Positions 23,234 to 32,233 of a stretch of DNA of 41,377 bases are shown in pieces. This DNA is from CAZOIA01 sp964579675. Its GTDB lineage: Bacteria; Planctomycetota; Phycisphaerae; UBA1845; PWPN01. Position 1 is the first letter of the stretch; each line of letters starts with the position of its first letter. The translations under genes were made by a program, and so were the position numbers. The notes under the pieces were generated by a model. It was not told where the DNA came from. It did not search any database and saw only the letters and a program-made list of their open reading frames with translations. The stretch lies in contig CAZOIA010000024.1 in the NCBI GenBank assembly GCA_964579675.1, positions 1 through 41,377 on the forward strand, read 5' to 3'.

Positions 23234-25858
23234 ATGATCGTCCGGAATAGACGGGGCCGTCTGTTGCCTGGGAGAGGCGTTTTCACCACCGCGGCCGACC
23301 GATCACGGGTCGGGCTCCGATTGGGTCTGCTCGCGGTGTCGGTTCTCTCATTGGCAGGACCCGCGGGTGCTCAGTTGGATCACTTCACGGTAACCTCGGA
23401 CTCGGCGCAGACGGCGGGTGATCCCATTACGGTGACGATCACGGCAGCGGACAACAACAACGACCCGATCGCCAACTTCGATCCGACGACTGACATCGAC
23501 ATTACACCCGATACGGGCACCCTGACTTACGCGGACGGCGCCATCGGCTCGGTGGTGATCGTCGACGAAGGAAGTAGTACAGCCAGCATCGATGCTTCCG
23601 GGCCCGAGACGTTCGACGGCTCCGGTCAGGCGACGTTTACGGTGACCAATGATGCGGCCCAGACCGTGACCATTACGGTCAGCGACGGTACGGCCACGGG
23701 CACCACGGACGTGACCTGGACGGCCGGGGCAGCGCACCATCTGGCCTTCACCACGCAGCCGGGCAATACGAGGGTCGGGGAGCCCCTCCTTCCCGTGGTC
23801 ACCATTCAGGACGAGTTGAACAACACGGTGACCGGTGATGAGCGCACGATTCTCTTGGCCATCCAGGAATATCCCAGCGGGGGCGCCACCGGGCTGGGCG
23901 GGACGGTGTCGCTGGTGAGCGTGGCCGGCGTGGCGGCCTGGACCGCCGCCGAAGGGCTTAACATCGACGTGGCCGGCAACGGCTACATGTTGCGGGCTTT
24001 TCATACCGGGGCGGACTTCACCGGGGCCCAGGCCACGGACATCGTGGACAGCGACGCTTTCAACATCACGGACGTTACGCCGCACCATCTCGCGTTCACG
24101 GTCCAGCCGGTGGACACAACGGCCGGCGAGGCTCTGCTCATCGAGGTGAGCATCCTGGACGCCTCGGACAACGTAGTGACCGGCGATGATCGCGATATCA
24201 CCCTGGAGATCCAGAACAACCCCGCCGGGGGCGCCACCACACTGGGCGGTGACCCGGAGGTGACGACCGTCAACGGCGTGGCCGAGTGGACCGCGAATGA
24301 AGCGCTCAACATCAACGTGGCCGGCAGCGGCTACCGGCTGCGGGCTTCGCATGACGGGGCGGACTTCGCCGGTTCCCAGACCGTGGACAGCAACGACTTC
24401 GACATCCAGCCCGGCCCGGCGGACCATCTGGCGTTCACTACTCAGCCCGTCGACACCAGAGTCGCCGATCCCCTCCTTCCCGTGGTCACCATCCAGGACG
24501 AGTTCAACAACACGGTAACCGGTGACGACCGGAACATTACGTTGGAGATCCAGAACGATCCCACCGGCGGCGGGGCCACGCTGGACGGGACGGCCACGGT
24601 GCAGAGCAACGACGGCGTGGCCACCTGGACCGCCGCCCAAGCGCTTAACATCGACGTGACCGGTGACGGGTATACCCTGCGCGCTTCTCACGCGGGGCAG
24701 GACTTCGCCACCTCCGACACCGTGGACAGCAACGCCTTCAACATCACGCAGGGCACCGCGGCCCAGCCGACCCTTGACGGGGTCGCCGACGGCGACGGCC
24801 AGGCCGCGCTGGGCAATGCGGTGGTCGATGTCACCGTCGTCGGCCTGGATCCCGGCACGAACGTCAGGCTGGAGACGGATGCGGACGGCGAGACGACGAT
24901 AACCATTGGGGCCACCGGGAACCCGGATCTGGTCGTGACCGTTGGCGGGGCTGGCGACGGCGCGGAGATTGACCTGTCCCTCGACGACGATGACAACCCG
25001 TCGCTCGTCGTCAAGGACGCCGACGACAACGAACTGCTCAACCTCTACGTGGAGGGTCTGGGCGACGATGCGACTATCGACGTGACGATCGACGACGATG
25101 GTGATCAGACGGTCGTCCTCACCGATGCTAACGGAACCACGCTGACGCTGGACCTGAACTCGCTGCCGGAAGGGTCAGAGGTCCGGGTGGGAAGGGACGC
25201 AGACGACAACGTCACGCTTTCCGTCACGGACGGGTCGGGAGAGGCGGTTGATGTCACCGTCGAGACCTCGGATGCCGGCGGCGACGTCACGTTCACTGTC
25301 ACCTACAATGGATCCGCTGCCGGCAGCGCGACGGCCCGTCTCGTCTCGGGCTTTGCGGGCCTCAAGGACGAGAAGAGCCTCGGCGGGAGCGTGACCATTT
25401 CGGCCGAAGGCTTGAGCACAAACAGTCTGAGCACCGTGGCCTTGACTTACGAGGATAGCGACGTGACTGAAGCCGGAGTCGATGAGAGCCAGTTGAGGCT
25501 CTTCAGGGTCGATGCGACCACCGGGGTCTGCGAGCTGGCGGGTACAAATGACGCTGGCGCGGTTGCGCCCACGGGGACGGAGGGCGACTTTGGCGTGGAT
25601 ACCGCCACGAACTCGGCCTGGGCAGTGGTCTCGACTCTCGGCACGTTTGCGGTTGGTGCCCCGGCCCCGGCGGGGGACCAGGCAGCCCAAACGGTTCCCC
25701 CGGCAGAGACAACCGAGGGCGAAGGCGACGAGACGGCACCGGCGCCGGGGCTCTGTGGGATCGGTGGCGCGCCCTGCGGGCCTGTGGGGCTGGCCAATTG
25801 GTGCGCGATGATGACGGGCATGCTGCTGATCCGGCGGAGCTGTCGCCGGCGGTTCTGA
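23234..25858 (+). CDS. Secreted Ig-like repeat protein with C-terminal sorting-type tail
   Basis: An 874-residue exported protein. A long basic N-region precedes the signal hydrophobic core, with likely cleavage near AGAQ/LDH at residue 47. A first beta domain (48-165) is followed by three near-identical modules of about 114 residues at roughly 168, 283 and 397. Each starts (H/D)HLAFTxQP and continues with a VTIQDxxNNxVTGDxR-type strand, as in bacterial Ig-like adhesins. Residues 515-690 are Asp-rich with TITIGATG and VTIDDDGD-like strands and may bind calcium. A final beta domain follows. The tail is APGLCGIGGAPCG, a hydrophobic stretch and RRSCRRRF: a Cys/Gly motif, a membrane segment and an Arg cluster, the tripartite plan of C-terminal sorting signals. 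The gene interrupts the bc-complex genes, which run the other way. Confidence 0.85.
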   Translation: MIVRNRRGRLLPGRGVFTTAADRSRVGLRLGLLAVSVLSLAGPAGAQLDHFTVTSDSAQTAGDPITVTITAADNNNDPIANFDPTTDIDITPDTGTLTYADGAIGSVVIVDEGSSTASIDASGPETFDGSGQATFTVTNDAAQTVTITVSDGTATGTTDVTWTAGAAHHLAFTTQPGNTRVGEPLLPVVTIQDELNNTVTGDERTILLAIQEYPSGGATGLGGTVSLVSVAGVAAWTAAEGLNIDVAGNGYMLRAFHTGADFTGAQATDIVDSDAFNITDVTPHHLAFTVQPVDTTAGEALLIEVSILDASDNVVTGDDRDITLEIQNNPAGGATTLGGDPEVTTVNGVAEWTANEALNINVAGSGYRLRASHDGADFAGSQTVDSNDFDIQPGPADHLAFTTQPVDTRVADPLLPVVTIQDEFNNTVTGDDRNITLEIQNDPTGGGATLDGTATVQSNDGVATWTAAQALNIDVTGDGYTLRASHAGQDFATSDTVDSNAFNITQGTAAQPTLDGVADGDGQAALGNAVVDVTVVGLDPGTNVRLETDADGETTITIGATGNPDLVVTVGGAGDGAEIDLSLDDDDNPSLVVKDADDNELLNLYVEGLGDDATIDVTIDDDGDQTVVLTDANGTTLTLDLNSLPEGSEVRVGRDADDNVTLSVTDGSGEAVDVTVETSDAGGDVTFTVTYNGSAAGSATARLVSGFAGLKDEKSLGGSVTISAEGLSTNSLSTVALTYEDSDVTEAGVDESQLRLFRVDATTGVCELAGTNDAGAVAPTGTEGDFGVDTATNSAWAVVSTLGTFAVGAPAPAGDQAAQTVPPAETTEGEGDETAPAPGLCGIGGAPCGPVGLANWCAMMTGMLLIRRSCRRRF

Positions 25859-25914
25859 TGCCTCTGACTGCCGACGTGGCGACGATGGGCCTTTGTCGTC
25901 GTCAATTGTCCCTG

Positions 25915-26700
25915 TCACTGCGGCCCGCTGATACCCCCGTCTTTTCTGATGCGCCAGAAGTGCACCCCGATCAGAATAGTCGTCACCGCCGGCAGGGCAA
26001 CGCAGTGGAGAACGTAGAAGCGCAGCAGGGCAGCGGGACCCACGGACGTCCCCGCCAGAAGGACGAATTTCGCATCGGACGCCGCGTTGATCAGGGGAAC
26101 ACCGCCGACGGTTAAGAGCCCCGCCCCCGGGCCCTCGTGTCCGATGAACGGCGCGCCCCGGGCCATGTTAGTGCCCACCGTAACCGCCCACATTGCCAAC
26201 TGGTCCCAGGGCAGCAGGTAGCCCGTGAACGAAAGCAGCATTGTCAGGACCAGCAGCATCACGCCGATGGTCCAGTTGAACTCGCGCGGGGGCTTGTAGC
26301 TGCCGGTCAGGAACACCCGCAGCATGTGCAGCCAGACGGTGATGATCATGGCATGGGCGCCCCAGCGGTGGACCTCGCGGACCAGGCCAAGAGAAACGTG
26401 AGCGCGGAGCCCCTGCATGTCCCGGTAGGCGAACTCCGCCACCGGACGGTAGTAGAACATCAACAGGATGCCCGTGACCACCTCGACCAGAAAGAGGTGG
26501 AACGTCAGCCACCCCACGCCCCAGGTGTACCAGGGCCGCAGGGTATTCCGCCGGATCGTGATGGGATGGATGTGCAGGAACAGGTTGCCCAGGATCACCC
26601 GGGCCCGCGTCCGGCGATCGTGCGGGATGCCGTGCCGGAAAACCGAACGCCAGACCTGTGACCGGCGAATATAGTCGCTGAATCGCGAGAACACGCCCAT
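25915..26700 (-). CDS. Cytochrome b6-type subunit of a Rieske/cytochrome b complex
   Basis: The 261-residue N-terminal cytochrome b domain carries both b haems in the membrane. Helix B shows HRWGAHAMIITVWLHM, with the two histidines 14 apart that ligate the haems. The matching pair in helix D is in RFYVLHCVALP and IGVHFWRI. The conserved quinol-site segment SFTGYLLPWDQLAMWAV is intact, and NTLRPWYTWGVGW precedes the first helix. The length fits b6 rather than full cytochrome b, consistent with a separate subunit IV. The Rieske fusion gene ends 55 bp upstream on the same strand. The subunit IV gene would be expected next but is displaced by the rightward secreted-protein gene. Confidence 0.93.
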   Translation of the reverse strand: MGVFSRFSDYIRRSQVWRSVFRHGIPHDRRTRARVILGNLFLHIHPITIRRNTLRPWYTWGVGWLTFHLFLVEVVTGILLMFYYRPVAEFAYRDMQGLRAHVSLGLVREVHRWGAHAMIITVWLHMLRVFLTGSYKPPREFNWTIGVMLLVLTMLLSFTGYLLPWDQLAMWAVTVGTNMARGAPFIGHEGPGAGLLTVGGVPLINAASDAKFVLLAGTSVGPAALLRFYVLHCVALPAVTTILIGVHFWRIRKDGGISGPQ

Positions 26701-26755
26701 CCGCTCATCCGTTATGTATGATCGCCTGGTCCGATCGCGCGTCTATCCGTCCGTC

Positions 26756-27496
26756 TCACACGCTGATGAAGCTGTCCGGATCACGCCATTGGCCTCTTTC
26801 CCGCTGGAACTTCTTGCTGCGGTCGACGACGACGATACCGTCTTCGAGCCAGATCTTGAGTCGATCGAGCGCGCGGGGTGCCGGCCCTTCCACGTTCATC
26901 CCATCCTGCAGGAAAACGCTTCCGTGACAGGGGCATTTGAACTTCCGCTCGCCCTGGACCCAGTCGGTGAGACAGCCCAGGTGGGTGCAGATGATGCTGA
27001 GGGCGGCGAGGCTGTCCTTGAGCCGAACCACCCAGACGCCCAGCGGCTTGAACGCTTCGCTGACGCCGCCGATGGGCAACTCGGCGTAGGTGCTCAACTC
27101 GCCGAGGCGGACCGTGGGGTCCGGTTCTTCCGACACGTTGGGGAAGATGAACCGCTGCACCACCGCGCCGGAGAGGACAACGCTGCCGCCCAGCGCCACC
27201 CAGCCGACGCCGGCAGCGCTGATCACGCCCCGGCGCGAGACGGCTTCGCTGCCCGGCGCCTCTTGGACCCCCACTTCTACCGTCTCGAACTTGATCACCT
27301 CCACCGGGCACGCTTCGGCCGCGGCCATGATTTCCTGCGTCCGCGGCCTGGTGAATCCCCCGTCGAGTGCCTCCGGGCGAATGATGCACGTCTCGGCCCG
27401 CACCTCGAAGACGTCCGGGCACATCGTCTCGCACGCCCGGCACGCGACGCAACCCGGCTCAATCCAGACTCTAATCACCACCACCTTGGTGGGCAT
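26756..27496 (-). CDS. Ferredoxin-Rieske fusion protein
   Basis: A 246-residue protein in two redox parts. Residues 1-75 are a single-cluster ferredoxin domain: CVACRAC near 16-22, then MCPDVFEV, and ACPVEVIKFE for the fourth ligand. A SRRGV segment near residue 90, resembling a Tat motif, leads into a transmembrane helix. The Rieske [2Fe-2S] domain follows, with CTHLGC near 176 and CPCHGS near 195, the two Cys-His ligand boxes of the quinol-oxidising complex. If the helix anchors the protein as in other Rieske proteins, the ferredoxin domain stays in the cytoplasm and the Rieske domain faces the periplasm. ATG 27496 with GGGGAGA upstream is preferred over GTG 27517. Cytochrome b6 follows 55 bp downstream. 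Confidence 0.9.
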   Translation of the reverse strand: MPTKVVVIRVWIEPGCVACRACETMCPDVFEVRAETCIIRPEALDGGFTRPRTQEIMAAAEACPVEVIKFETVEVGVQEAPGSEAVSRRGVISAAGVGWVALGGSVVLSGAVVQRFIFPNVSEEPDPTVRLGELSTYAELPIGGVSEAFKPLGVWVVRLKDSLAALSIICTHLGCLTDWVQGERKFKCPCHGSVFLQDGMNVEGPAPRALDRLKIWLEDGIVVVDRSKKFQRERGQWRDPDSFISV

Positions 27497-27714
27497 GGTA
27501 AGCGGTCTCCCCGGCACAGCTCATCCCCGCCGATGGCCCAATTAGATCATGAATTGCCCGGGAATGGTATGCCCTGCGGAGCCGGACGAGCCCAGCGGAT
27601 CAGTCCAGCATAGGCAACGCCACGATGTGCAGGTTGCGTTCGGCAAGCAGCACGCAGCCGCGAGTGGCTGCGCAGAGGGCAACCGGGGCGATCGTTCGGG
27701 TTGCGTGCGCATCC

Positions 27715-29609
27715 TCAAGCGTTCGCGGGCCCCGCCTCAGGCTCCTCTTTCATCTGCTCGAGCACCAGGGCGTAGTTTCGCGACATGGTGGCGACGACCG
27801 GATGCTCCGCCCCGAGCAGCCGCTCACTGATCGCGAGGGCCCGCTTGAGGATCGGCTCCGCATCGCCGGGCTTGTCCTGGCTCTGGTGGAGCAGGGCCAG
27901 GTTGTTGAGGATCGTAGCCAGGTGGGGATGGTCCTGGCCCAAGGCTTTCTCGGCAACAGCCAGGGCCTGGTGGTACAGGGGCTCCGCCTCGGCATATTTG
28001 TCCTGGAGGCGGTGGAGCTCGGCCATGCTGTTCAGACTCATGGCCACATCTAGATGGTCGGGTCCCAGAGCCTGCTGCCGGATGGCCAAGGCCCGCTGGG
28101 CCAACGGCTCGGCTCGGGCGTACTCACCCTGGGCGCTGTGGAGCAGCGCCAGGTTGTTCAGCGTCCGGGCCATGTCGGGATGCTCCGGCCCGAGAGTCCG
28201 TTCTCCGATGGCCAACGCCCGCTGGTAGAGCGGTTCCGCTTGAGCGTACTGACCTTGGGTCCGGTAGAGGAGCCCGAGGTTGTTGAGGATCATGGCCACG
28301 TCGTTATCGTCGGGCCCGAGGGCTTTCTCACCGATGGCCAACGCTTGTTGATAAAGTGGCTCCGCCTCGGCGTATTTCTCCTGAGCCCGGTAGATCTCGG
28401 CCGTGCTGTTCATGCTGACCGCCAGNNNNNNNNNNNNNNNNNNNNNNNNNNNNNNNNNNNNNNNNNNNNNNNNNNNNNNNNNNNNNNNNNNNNNNNNNNN
28501 NNNNNNNNNNNNNNNNNNNNNNNNNCGGCCGTGCTGTTCATGCTGACCGCCAGGTCGGGATCGTCGGGCTCAAGGACCTGCTGCCGGATCGCCACGGCCC
28601 GCGTGGCGAAAGCCTGCGCCCCGGCATAGTCGCCCTGGGCCTTGTGCACCGATGCCAGGTCGTCAAGAGCGGGGACCAGGTCTGGATGCTCCGGGCCGAG
28701 CCGCTTCTCGGTGATCTCCAGCGCCCGCCCCAAGATCGGCGCCGCCTCGGCGTACCTGGCCTGACTCTGATAGAGCGAGCCCAGGTTGTTGAGGATCGCG
28801 GCCAACTGGGGATGGTCGGGCCCGAAAGCCTGCTCGGCAACGCCCACCGCCTGCTGGTAGAGAGGCGCCGCCTCGTCGTATTTCTCCTGAGCCCGGTAGA
28901 TCTCGGCCGTGCTGTTCATGCTGACCGCCAGGTCGGGATGTTCCGGCTCGAGAACCTGTTGCCGGATCGCCAGGGCCCGTTTGGACAGTGCTTCCGCCTC
29001 GGGGTATCTGCCCTGTGTTTTCTTAAGCGAGGCAAGGTTGTTGAGCGTCGTGGCTACATCGGGATGGTCCGGCCCGAGGGCCTGATCCTCGATGGCCAGG
29101 GCCTGTTCGTAGAGGGACTCCGCCTCGACGAACCTGCCCTGACTTTCATTGAGTGCCCCCAGATTGTTGAGGATAACCGCGACGTGCGGATGCTCCGGTC
29201 CCAGCGACCGCTCCCTGATTTCCAGCGCCTGCTGGTAGAGAGGTTCCGCCTCATCGTACCTGCCCTGAGTGCGGCAGAGCTCGGCGAGGTTGTTCAGGCT
29301 GGCGGCCAGACGGGTGTCCTCCGGCCCAAAGGCTCGGGCCAGCTTCAGAGCTCCTTGAAAGAAGGCCTCCGCTCTGGCGTACCGCCCCTGGCCGTGCAGC
29401 TCGGTGCCGATGCCGTTGAGAAGATCCCAAGGCGCAGCGGCATCGTCGCCCCCTTTCGAGAGGGCCGCCGCCAGCAAGGCACGGCCGGCGTCCTGGGCGG
29501 CTTTGACGGCTGGGGGTGCCTCAGGACGCGGGGGTTCCCACCCGCGCTTGGGCCCCAAGAGACTTGAGAGGCGGTTTTTTATCCGCTGCCACATGCTCTT
29601 GTCACGCAT
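27715..29609 (-). CDS. TPR-repeat protein (kinesin-light-chain-like), interrupted by a scaffold gap
   Basis: About twelve 42-residue tetratricopeptide units of the TPR_10/TPR_12 kind, such as LGPEHPDVAxxLNNLAxLxxxQGxYxEAEPLYxxAL. They form a helical protein-binding solenoid. No signal peptide is seen; the N-terminus (WQRIKNRLSSLLGPKRGW) is basic and the protein is probably cytoplasmic. The 100-N gap at 28426-28525 breaks the frame. Removing the gap together with one copy of the identical 28 bp on its two sides restores a continuous frame of about 588 residues. Whole units could also be missing. The open frame extends far upstream of 29609, but that part is antisense to ribBA. ATG 29609 (GAGAGG directly before) or ATG 29594 are the candidate starts. 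Partners are unknown. Confidence 0.88.
28426..28525. other. Scaffold gap (100 N) inside the TPR gene
   Basis: Exactly 100 N. The 28 bases before it (28398-28425) and after it (28526-28553) are identical, coding LAVSMNSTA-type sequence on the minus strand. This fits two contigs that simply overlap within a repeat. Confidence 0.95.
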
Positions 29610-29702
29610 CCTCTCGTAATGGCCGGCTGTTGTAACGGCCGGGGCGACCCACTGGTGATAACGCCGCCCGGGCCGCTGGGACAGGTAACGCCGAAGGATC
29701 TG

Positions 29703-29732
29703 TTCGCCCAACAGGAGGCCGTCGCGTACAAT
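29703..29732 (+). promoter_or_regulatory. Weak candidate promoter for ribBA
   Basis: TACAAT at 29727-29732 (five of six) is a good -10 box. The -35 partner TTCGCC at 29703-29708, 18 bp away, is poor. It lies about 50 bp upstream of ATG 29784. No FMN riboswitch consensus was recognised in 29610-29783. Confidence 0.3.
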
Positions 29733-29783
29733 ATTAGGACTATCGACGCAACCCGACGGGAACTTTTGGAGGACAGACACCCG

Positions 29784-31028
29784 ATGGCCGATGCCTTTTG
29801 CACCATCCCCGAGGCCATCACCGAACTGAGAGCCGGACGGTTCATCGTCCTGGTCGATGACGAGCGTCGTGAGAATGAAGGTGATCTCGTCTGTGCGGCC
29901 GAGTTGATCACCCCGGAGATGGTCAATTTCATGCTGAAAGAGGGACGGGGTCTCCTGTGCGTACCCTTGCCGCGGGACGTTTGCCACGATTTGCGCCTGG
30001 GGCCCCAGACGGCGGAGAACACGGCCCGCCTGGGGACGGCATTTACAGTAACACTTGATGCCGACGCCCGGTTCGGGGTGACGACGGGGGTTTCGGCGGC
30101 GGACCGTTGCACTACCATCCGGCGGTTGGCACATCCGGAGGTGTCGGCGGACGACTTTGCCCGGCCCGGTCATGTCAACCCGCTGATGGCCCGGGACGGG
30201 GGCGTGCTCATCCGTGCGGGGCAGACCGAGGGCACGGTGGACCTGCTCCGGCTCGCGGGTATGCGCCCCATCGGCGCGTTGATCGAGGTGATGAACGACG
30301 ACGGGACGATGGCCCGGGTGCCGGATCTGGTGAAGTTCTGCCGGAGGCACCGCATGAGGATGTGCACGATCGCCCACCTGATCGAGTATCGTCAACAGCG
30401 GGAGACCATCGTAGAGCGGGTGGAAACGGTCCCGTTCCCGACCGCTTACGGCGAGTTCACGCTTCATGCCTACAAGTCGCTCGTCGATCCCGAGCCTCAC
30501 CTGGCATTGTGCTGCGGCGGGGTGGGTGACCTGGACGCCAGCGGTGAGCCTGTTCCGCACGATGAGGCCGTGATCGTTCGCGTCCATTCGGAATGCCTGA
30601 CGGGAGACGTTTTTCACTCCATGCGGTGCGACTGCGGCGACCAGCTTCACTACGCCATGCACATGATCCAGGCCGAGGGCAAGGGGGCGATCATCTACCT
30701 CCGCCAGGAGGGACGGGGCATCGGTCTGCACAACAAGCTCAAGGCGTATCAACTGCAGGATCGGGGTCTGGATACCGTCCAGGCCAATGAGGAACTCGGG
30801 TTCCCCGCGGACAAACGTGACTATGGCATCGGGGCCCAGATCATTCGCGGCCTCGGCCTGCGCCGGCTCCGCATCCTGACCAACAACCCGAAGAAGGTCA
30901 GCCGCCTCGAGGTCTACGGGATCCAGATCGTCGAGCAGGTGCCCATCCAGATCCCACCCAACGTGGTCAATCGCGACTACCTCAAGGCCAAGAAGGAGAA
31001 GATGGGGCACCTCCTGGATAACCCGTAG
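29784..31028 (+). CDS. ribBA: Bifunctional DHBP synthase / GTP cyclohydrolase II
   Basis: Makes both riboflavin precursors: RibB converts ribulose 5-phosphate to 3,4-dihydroxy-2-butanone 4-phosphate, and RibA opens GTP. The protein has 414 residues, the usual length. The RibB half has DDERRENEGDL, GRGLLCVPL, VTTGVSAADRCTTIRRL and NDDGTMAR. The RibA half has HSECLTGDVFHSMRCDCG, whose three cysteines bind zinc, then LRQEGRGIGL, DKRDYGIGAQI and LTNNPKK. In the RibB metal-site motif, usually GHTE, the sequence is GQTE. The frame is open back to 29619, but ATG 29784 has GGAGG 11 bases upstream and fits homologues. The thiamine synthesis gene follows 64 bp downstream, so this is probably a vitamin operon. 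Confidence 0.95.
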   Translation: MADAFCTIPEAITELRAGRFIVLVDDERRENEGDLVCAAELITPEMVNFMLKEGRGLLCVPLPRDVCHDLRLGPQTAENTARLGTAFTVTLDADARFGVTTGVSAADRCTTIRRLAHPEVSADDFARPGHVNPLMARDGGVLIRAGQTEGTVDLLRLAGMRPIGALIEVMNDDGTMARVPDLVKFCRRHRMRMCTIAHLIEYRQQRETIVERVETVPFPTAYGEFTLHAYKSLVDPEPHLALCCGGVGDLDASGEPVPHDEAVIVRVHSECLTGDVFHSMRCDCGDQLHYAMHMIQAEGKGAIIYLRQEGRGIGLHNKLKAYQLQDRGLDTVQANEELGFPADKRDYGIGAQIIRGLGLRRLRILTNNPKKVSRLEVYGIQIVEQVPIQIPPNVVNRDYLKAKKEKMGHLLDNP

Positions 31029-31092
31029 CAGCGGGATGATTCGCCGCACAGAGATGGAAGGCGATGGCGGAGAGGTGCAATGCGGGACAGCC

Positions 31093-32163
31093 ATGGAGCA
31101 GGGCATCGCGCGAGTAATTGATGCGAACTTGAACCGGGCCCGGGAGGCGGCGCGGGTGATGGAGGACTACGCGCGATTCGTCCTGGACGACCGGGCGGGC
31201 TGCGAGGTATTGAAGCGATTCCGCCACGATCTGGCGGATTGCGTGCAACGGATTCCCACACCCGAGCTTCTGGCTTCCCGTGACACGCCGGGCGATGTTG
31301 GCACCAACGTCTCTGCCCCCTCGGAGCGACGGCGGGCAGACGCCCGCGAGGTTTTCATTGCCGCGGCCAGGCGGCTGGCTGAAGCTCTGCGCACGGTGGA
31401 GGAGTACGCCAAGACGTTCGACGCGGATCTGTCGGCCGCGATCGAGTCCCTTCGTTATCGGGCGTACGATCTGGAGCAGCGGTTGCTCATGCGGGGCCAG
31501 CGGTCGGCGCGCTTCGCGGACGTGGGGCTGTACGTCATCATAACGGCATCGGTGTGCCGGGGTGATTGGCTGGAGACGGCGAGGAAAGCGATCGCGGGTG
31601 GTGCGGGTTGCATCCAACTGCGGGAGAAGTCCCTGGCGGACGGCGAGTTGCTGGTGCGGGCCCGGCAACTGGGCAGGCTGTGCTGCAAGAGCGGCGCGTT
31701 GTTCATCGTGAACGATCGCCCGGACGTCGCGGTGCTCAGCGACGCCGACGGCGTGCACCTGGGACAGACCGACATGCCACCCGCCGACGCCCGGCGGATC
31801 GTGGGTCCGGGCCGGCTGATCGGCCTCAGCACGCACACGCCGCAGCAGTTCCAGGGGGCTGTGGAAAGGGGCCCCGATTACATCTCCGTCGGACCGATGT
31901 TTGAGTCCGCGACGAAACCTCAGCCGCACGTGCCCGGCCCGGCCTTGCTCGCCCGGGCGGTGCGTGAAACGACGATCCCCATCGTACCCGTCGGTGGCAT
32001 CACGCCCGACAACCTGGATACGCTGAAGCGGGCGGGCGCACGCCGGGTCTGCGTCTGTTCCGCCGTTATCGCAGCCGACGACGTGCAAGCGGCAGCCGGC
32101 AGCTTTGCCCGGCCCAAACGCGAGGAAGATGAAACCGCAGATGAACCAGGTGAACACAACTGA
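31093..32163 (+). CDS. thiE: ThiD2-ThiE fusion: thiamine-phosphate synthase with N-terminal ThiD2 domain
   Basis: About 356 residues. The N-terminal 135 residues match the ThiD2 domain (RVIDANLNRAREAARVMEDYARFVLDD; LAEALRTVEEYAK), which is found fused to ThiE and thought to supply the phosphorylated pyrimidine; that role is less firmly established. The C-terminal barrel is ThiE, joining HMP-PP and THZ-P: GCIQLREKSL, LFIVNDRPDVAV, DGVHLGQTDMP, GLSTHTPQQ, DYISVGPMFES and IVPVGGIT. ATG 31093 is preferred over upstream in-frame ATGs (31036, 31054) because homologues start just before RVIDANLN. The last residues (EEDETADEPGEHN) are encoded by one copy of a 24-bp direct repeat, so the tail is probably acquired. 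It follows ribBA by 64 bp. Confidence 0.92.
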   Translation: MEQGIARVIDANLNRAREAARVMEDYARFVLDDRAGCEVLKRFRHDLADCVQRIPTPELLASRDTPGDVGTNVSAPSERRRADAREVFIAAARRLAEALRTVEEYAKTFDADLSAAIESLRYRAYDLEQRLLMRGQRSARFADVGLYVIITASVCRGDWLETARKAIAGGAGCIQLREKSLADGELLVRARQLGRLCCKSGALFIVNDRPDVAVLSDADGVHLGQTDMPPADARRIVGPGRLIGLSTHTPQQFQGAVERGPDYISVGPMFESATKPQPHVPGPALLARAVRETTIPIVPVGGITPDNLDTLKRAGARRVCVCSAVIAADDVQAAAGSFARPKREEDETADEPGEHN

Positions 32164-32189
32164 ATCGAGGAAGATGAAACCGCAGATGA
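32121..32189 (+). repeat. 24-bp direct repeat at the end of the ThiD2-ThiE gene
   Basis: Two identical 24-bp copies (32121-32144 and 32166-32189), beginning CGAGGAAGATGAAACC and ending GCAGATGA, lie 45 bp apart. The first forms the C-terminal codons of the gene, and the second lies just after its stop. Confidence 0.85.
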
Positions 32190-32233
32190 CCGCCGATACA
32201 GTTGACAATTGCAAAGGGGAGAGTCAGGGGGAT

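Noticed and set aside
29610..29783. FMN riboswitch upstream of ribBA
   Set aside because: The conserved RFN segments were not found in the leader.
29610..31106. Leftward open frame upstream of the TPR start
   Set aside because: It is antisense to ribBA, which has a strong ribosome site and full family motifs.
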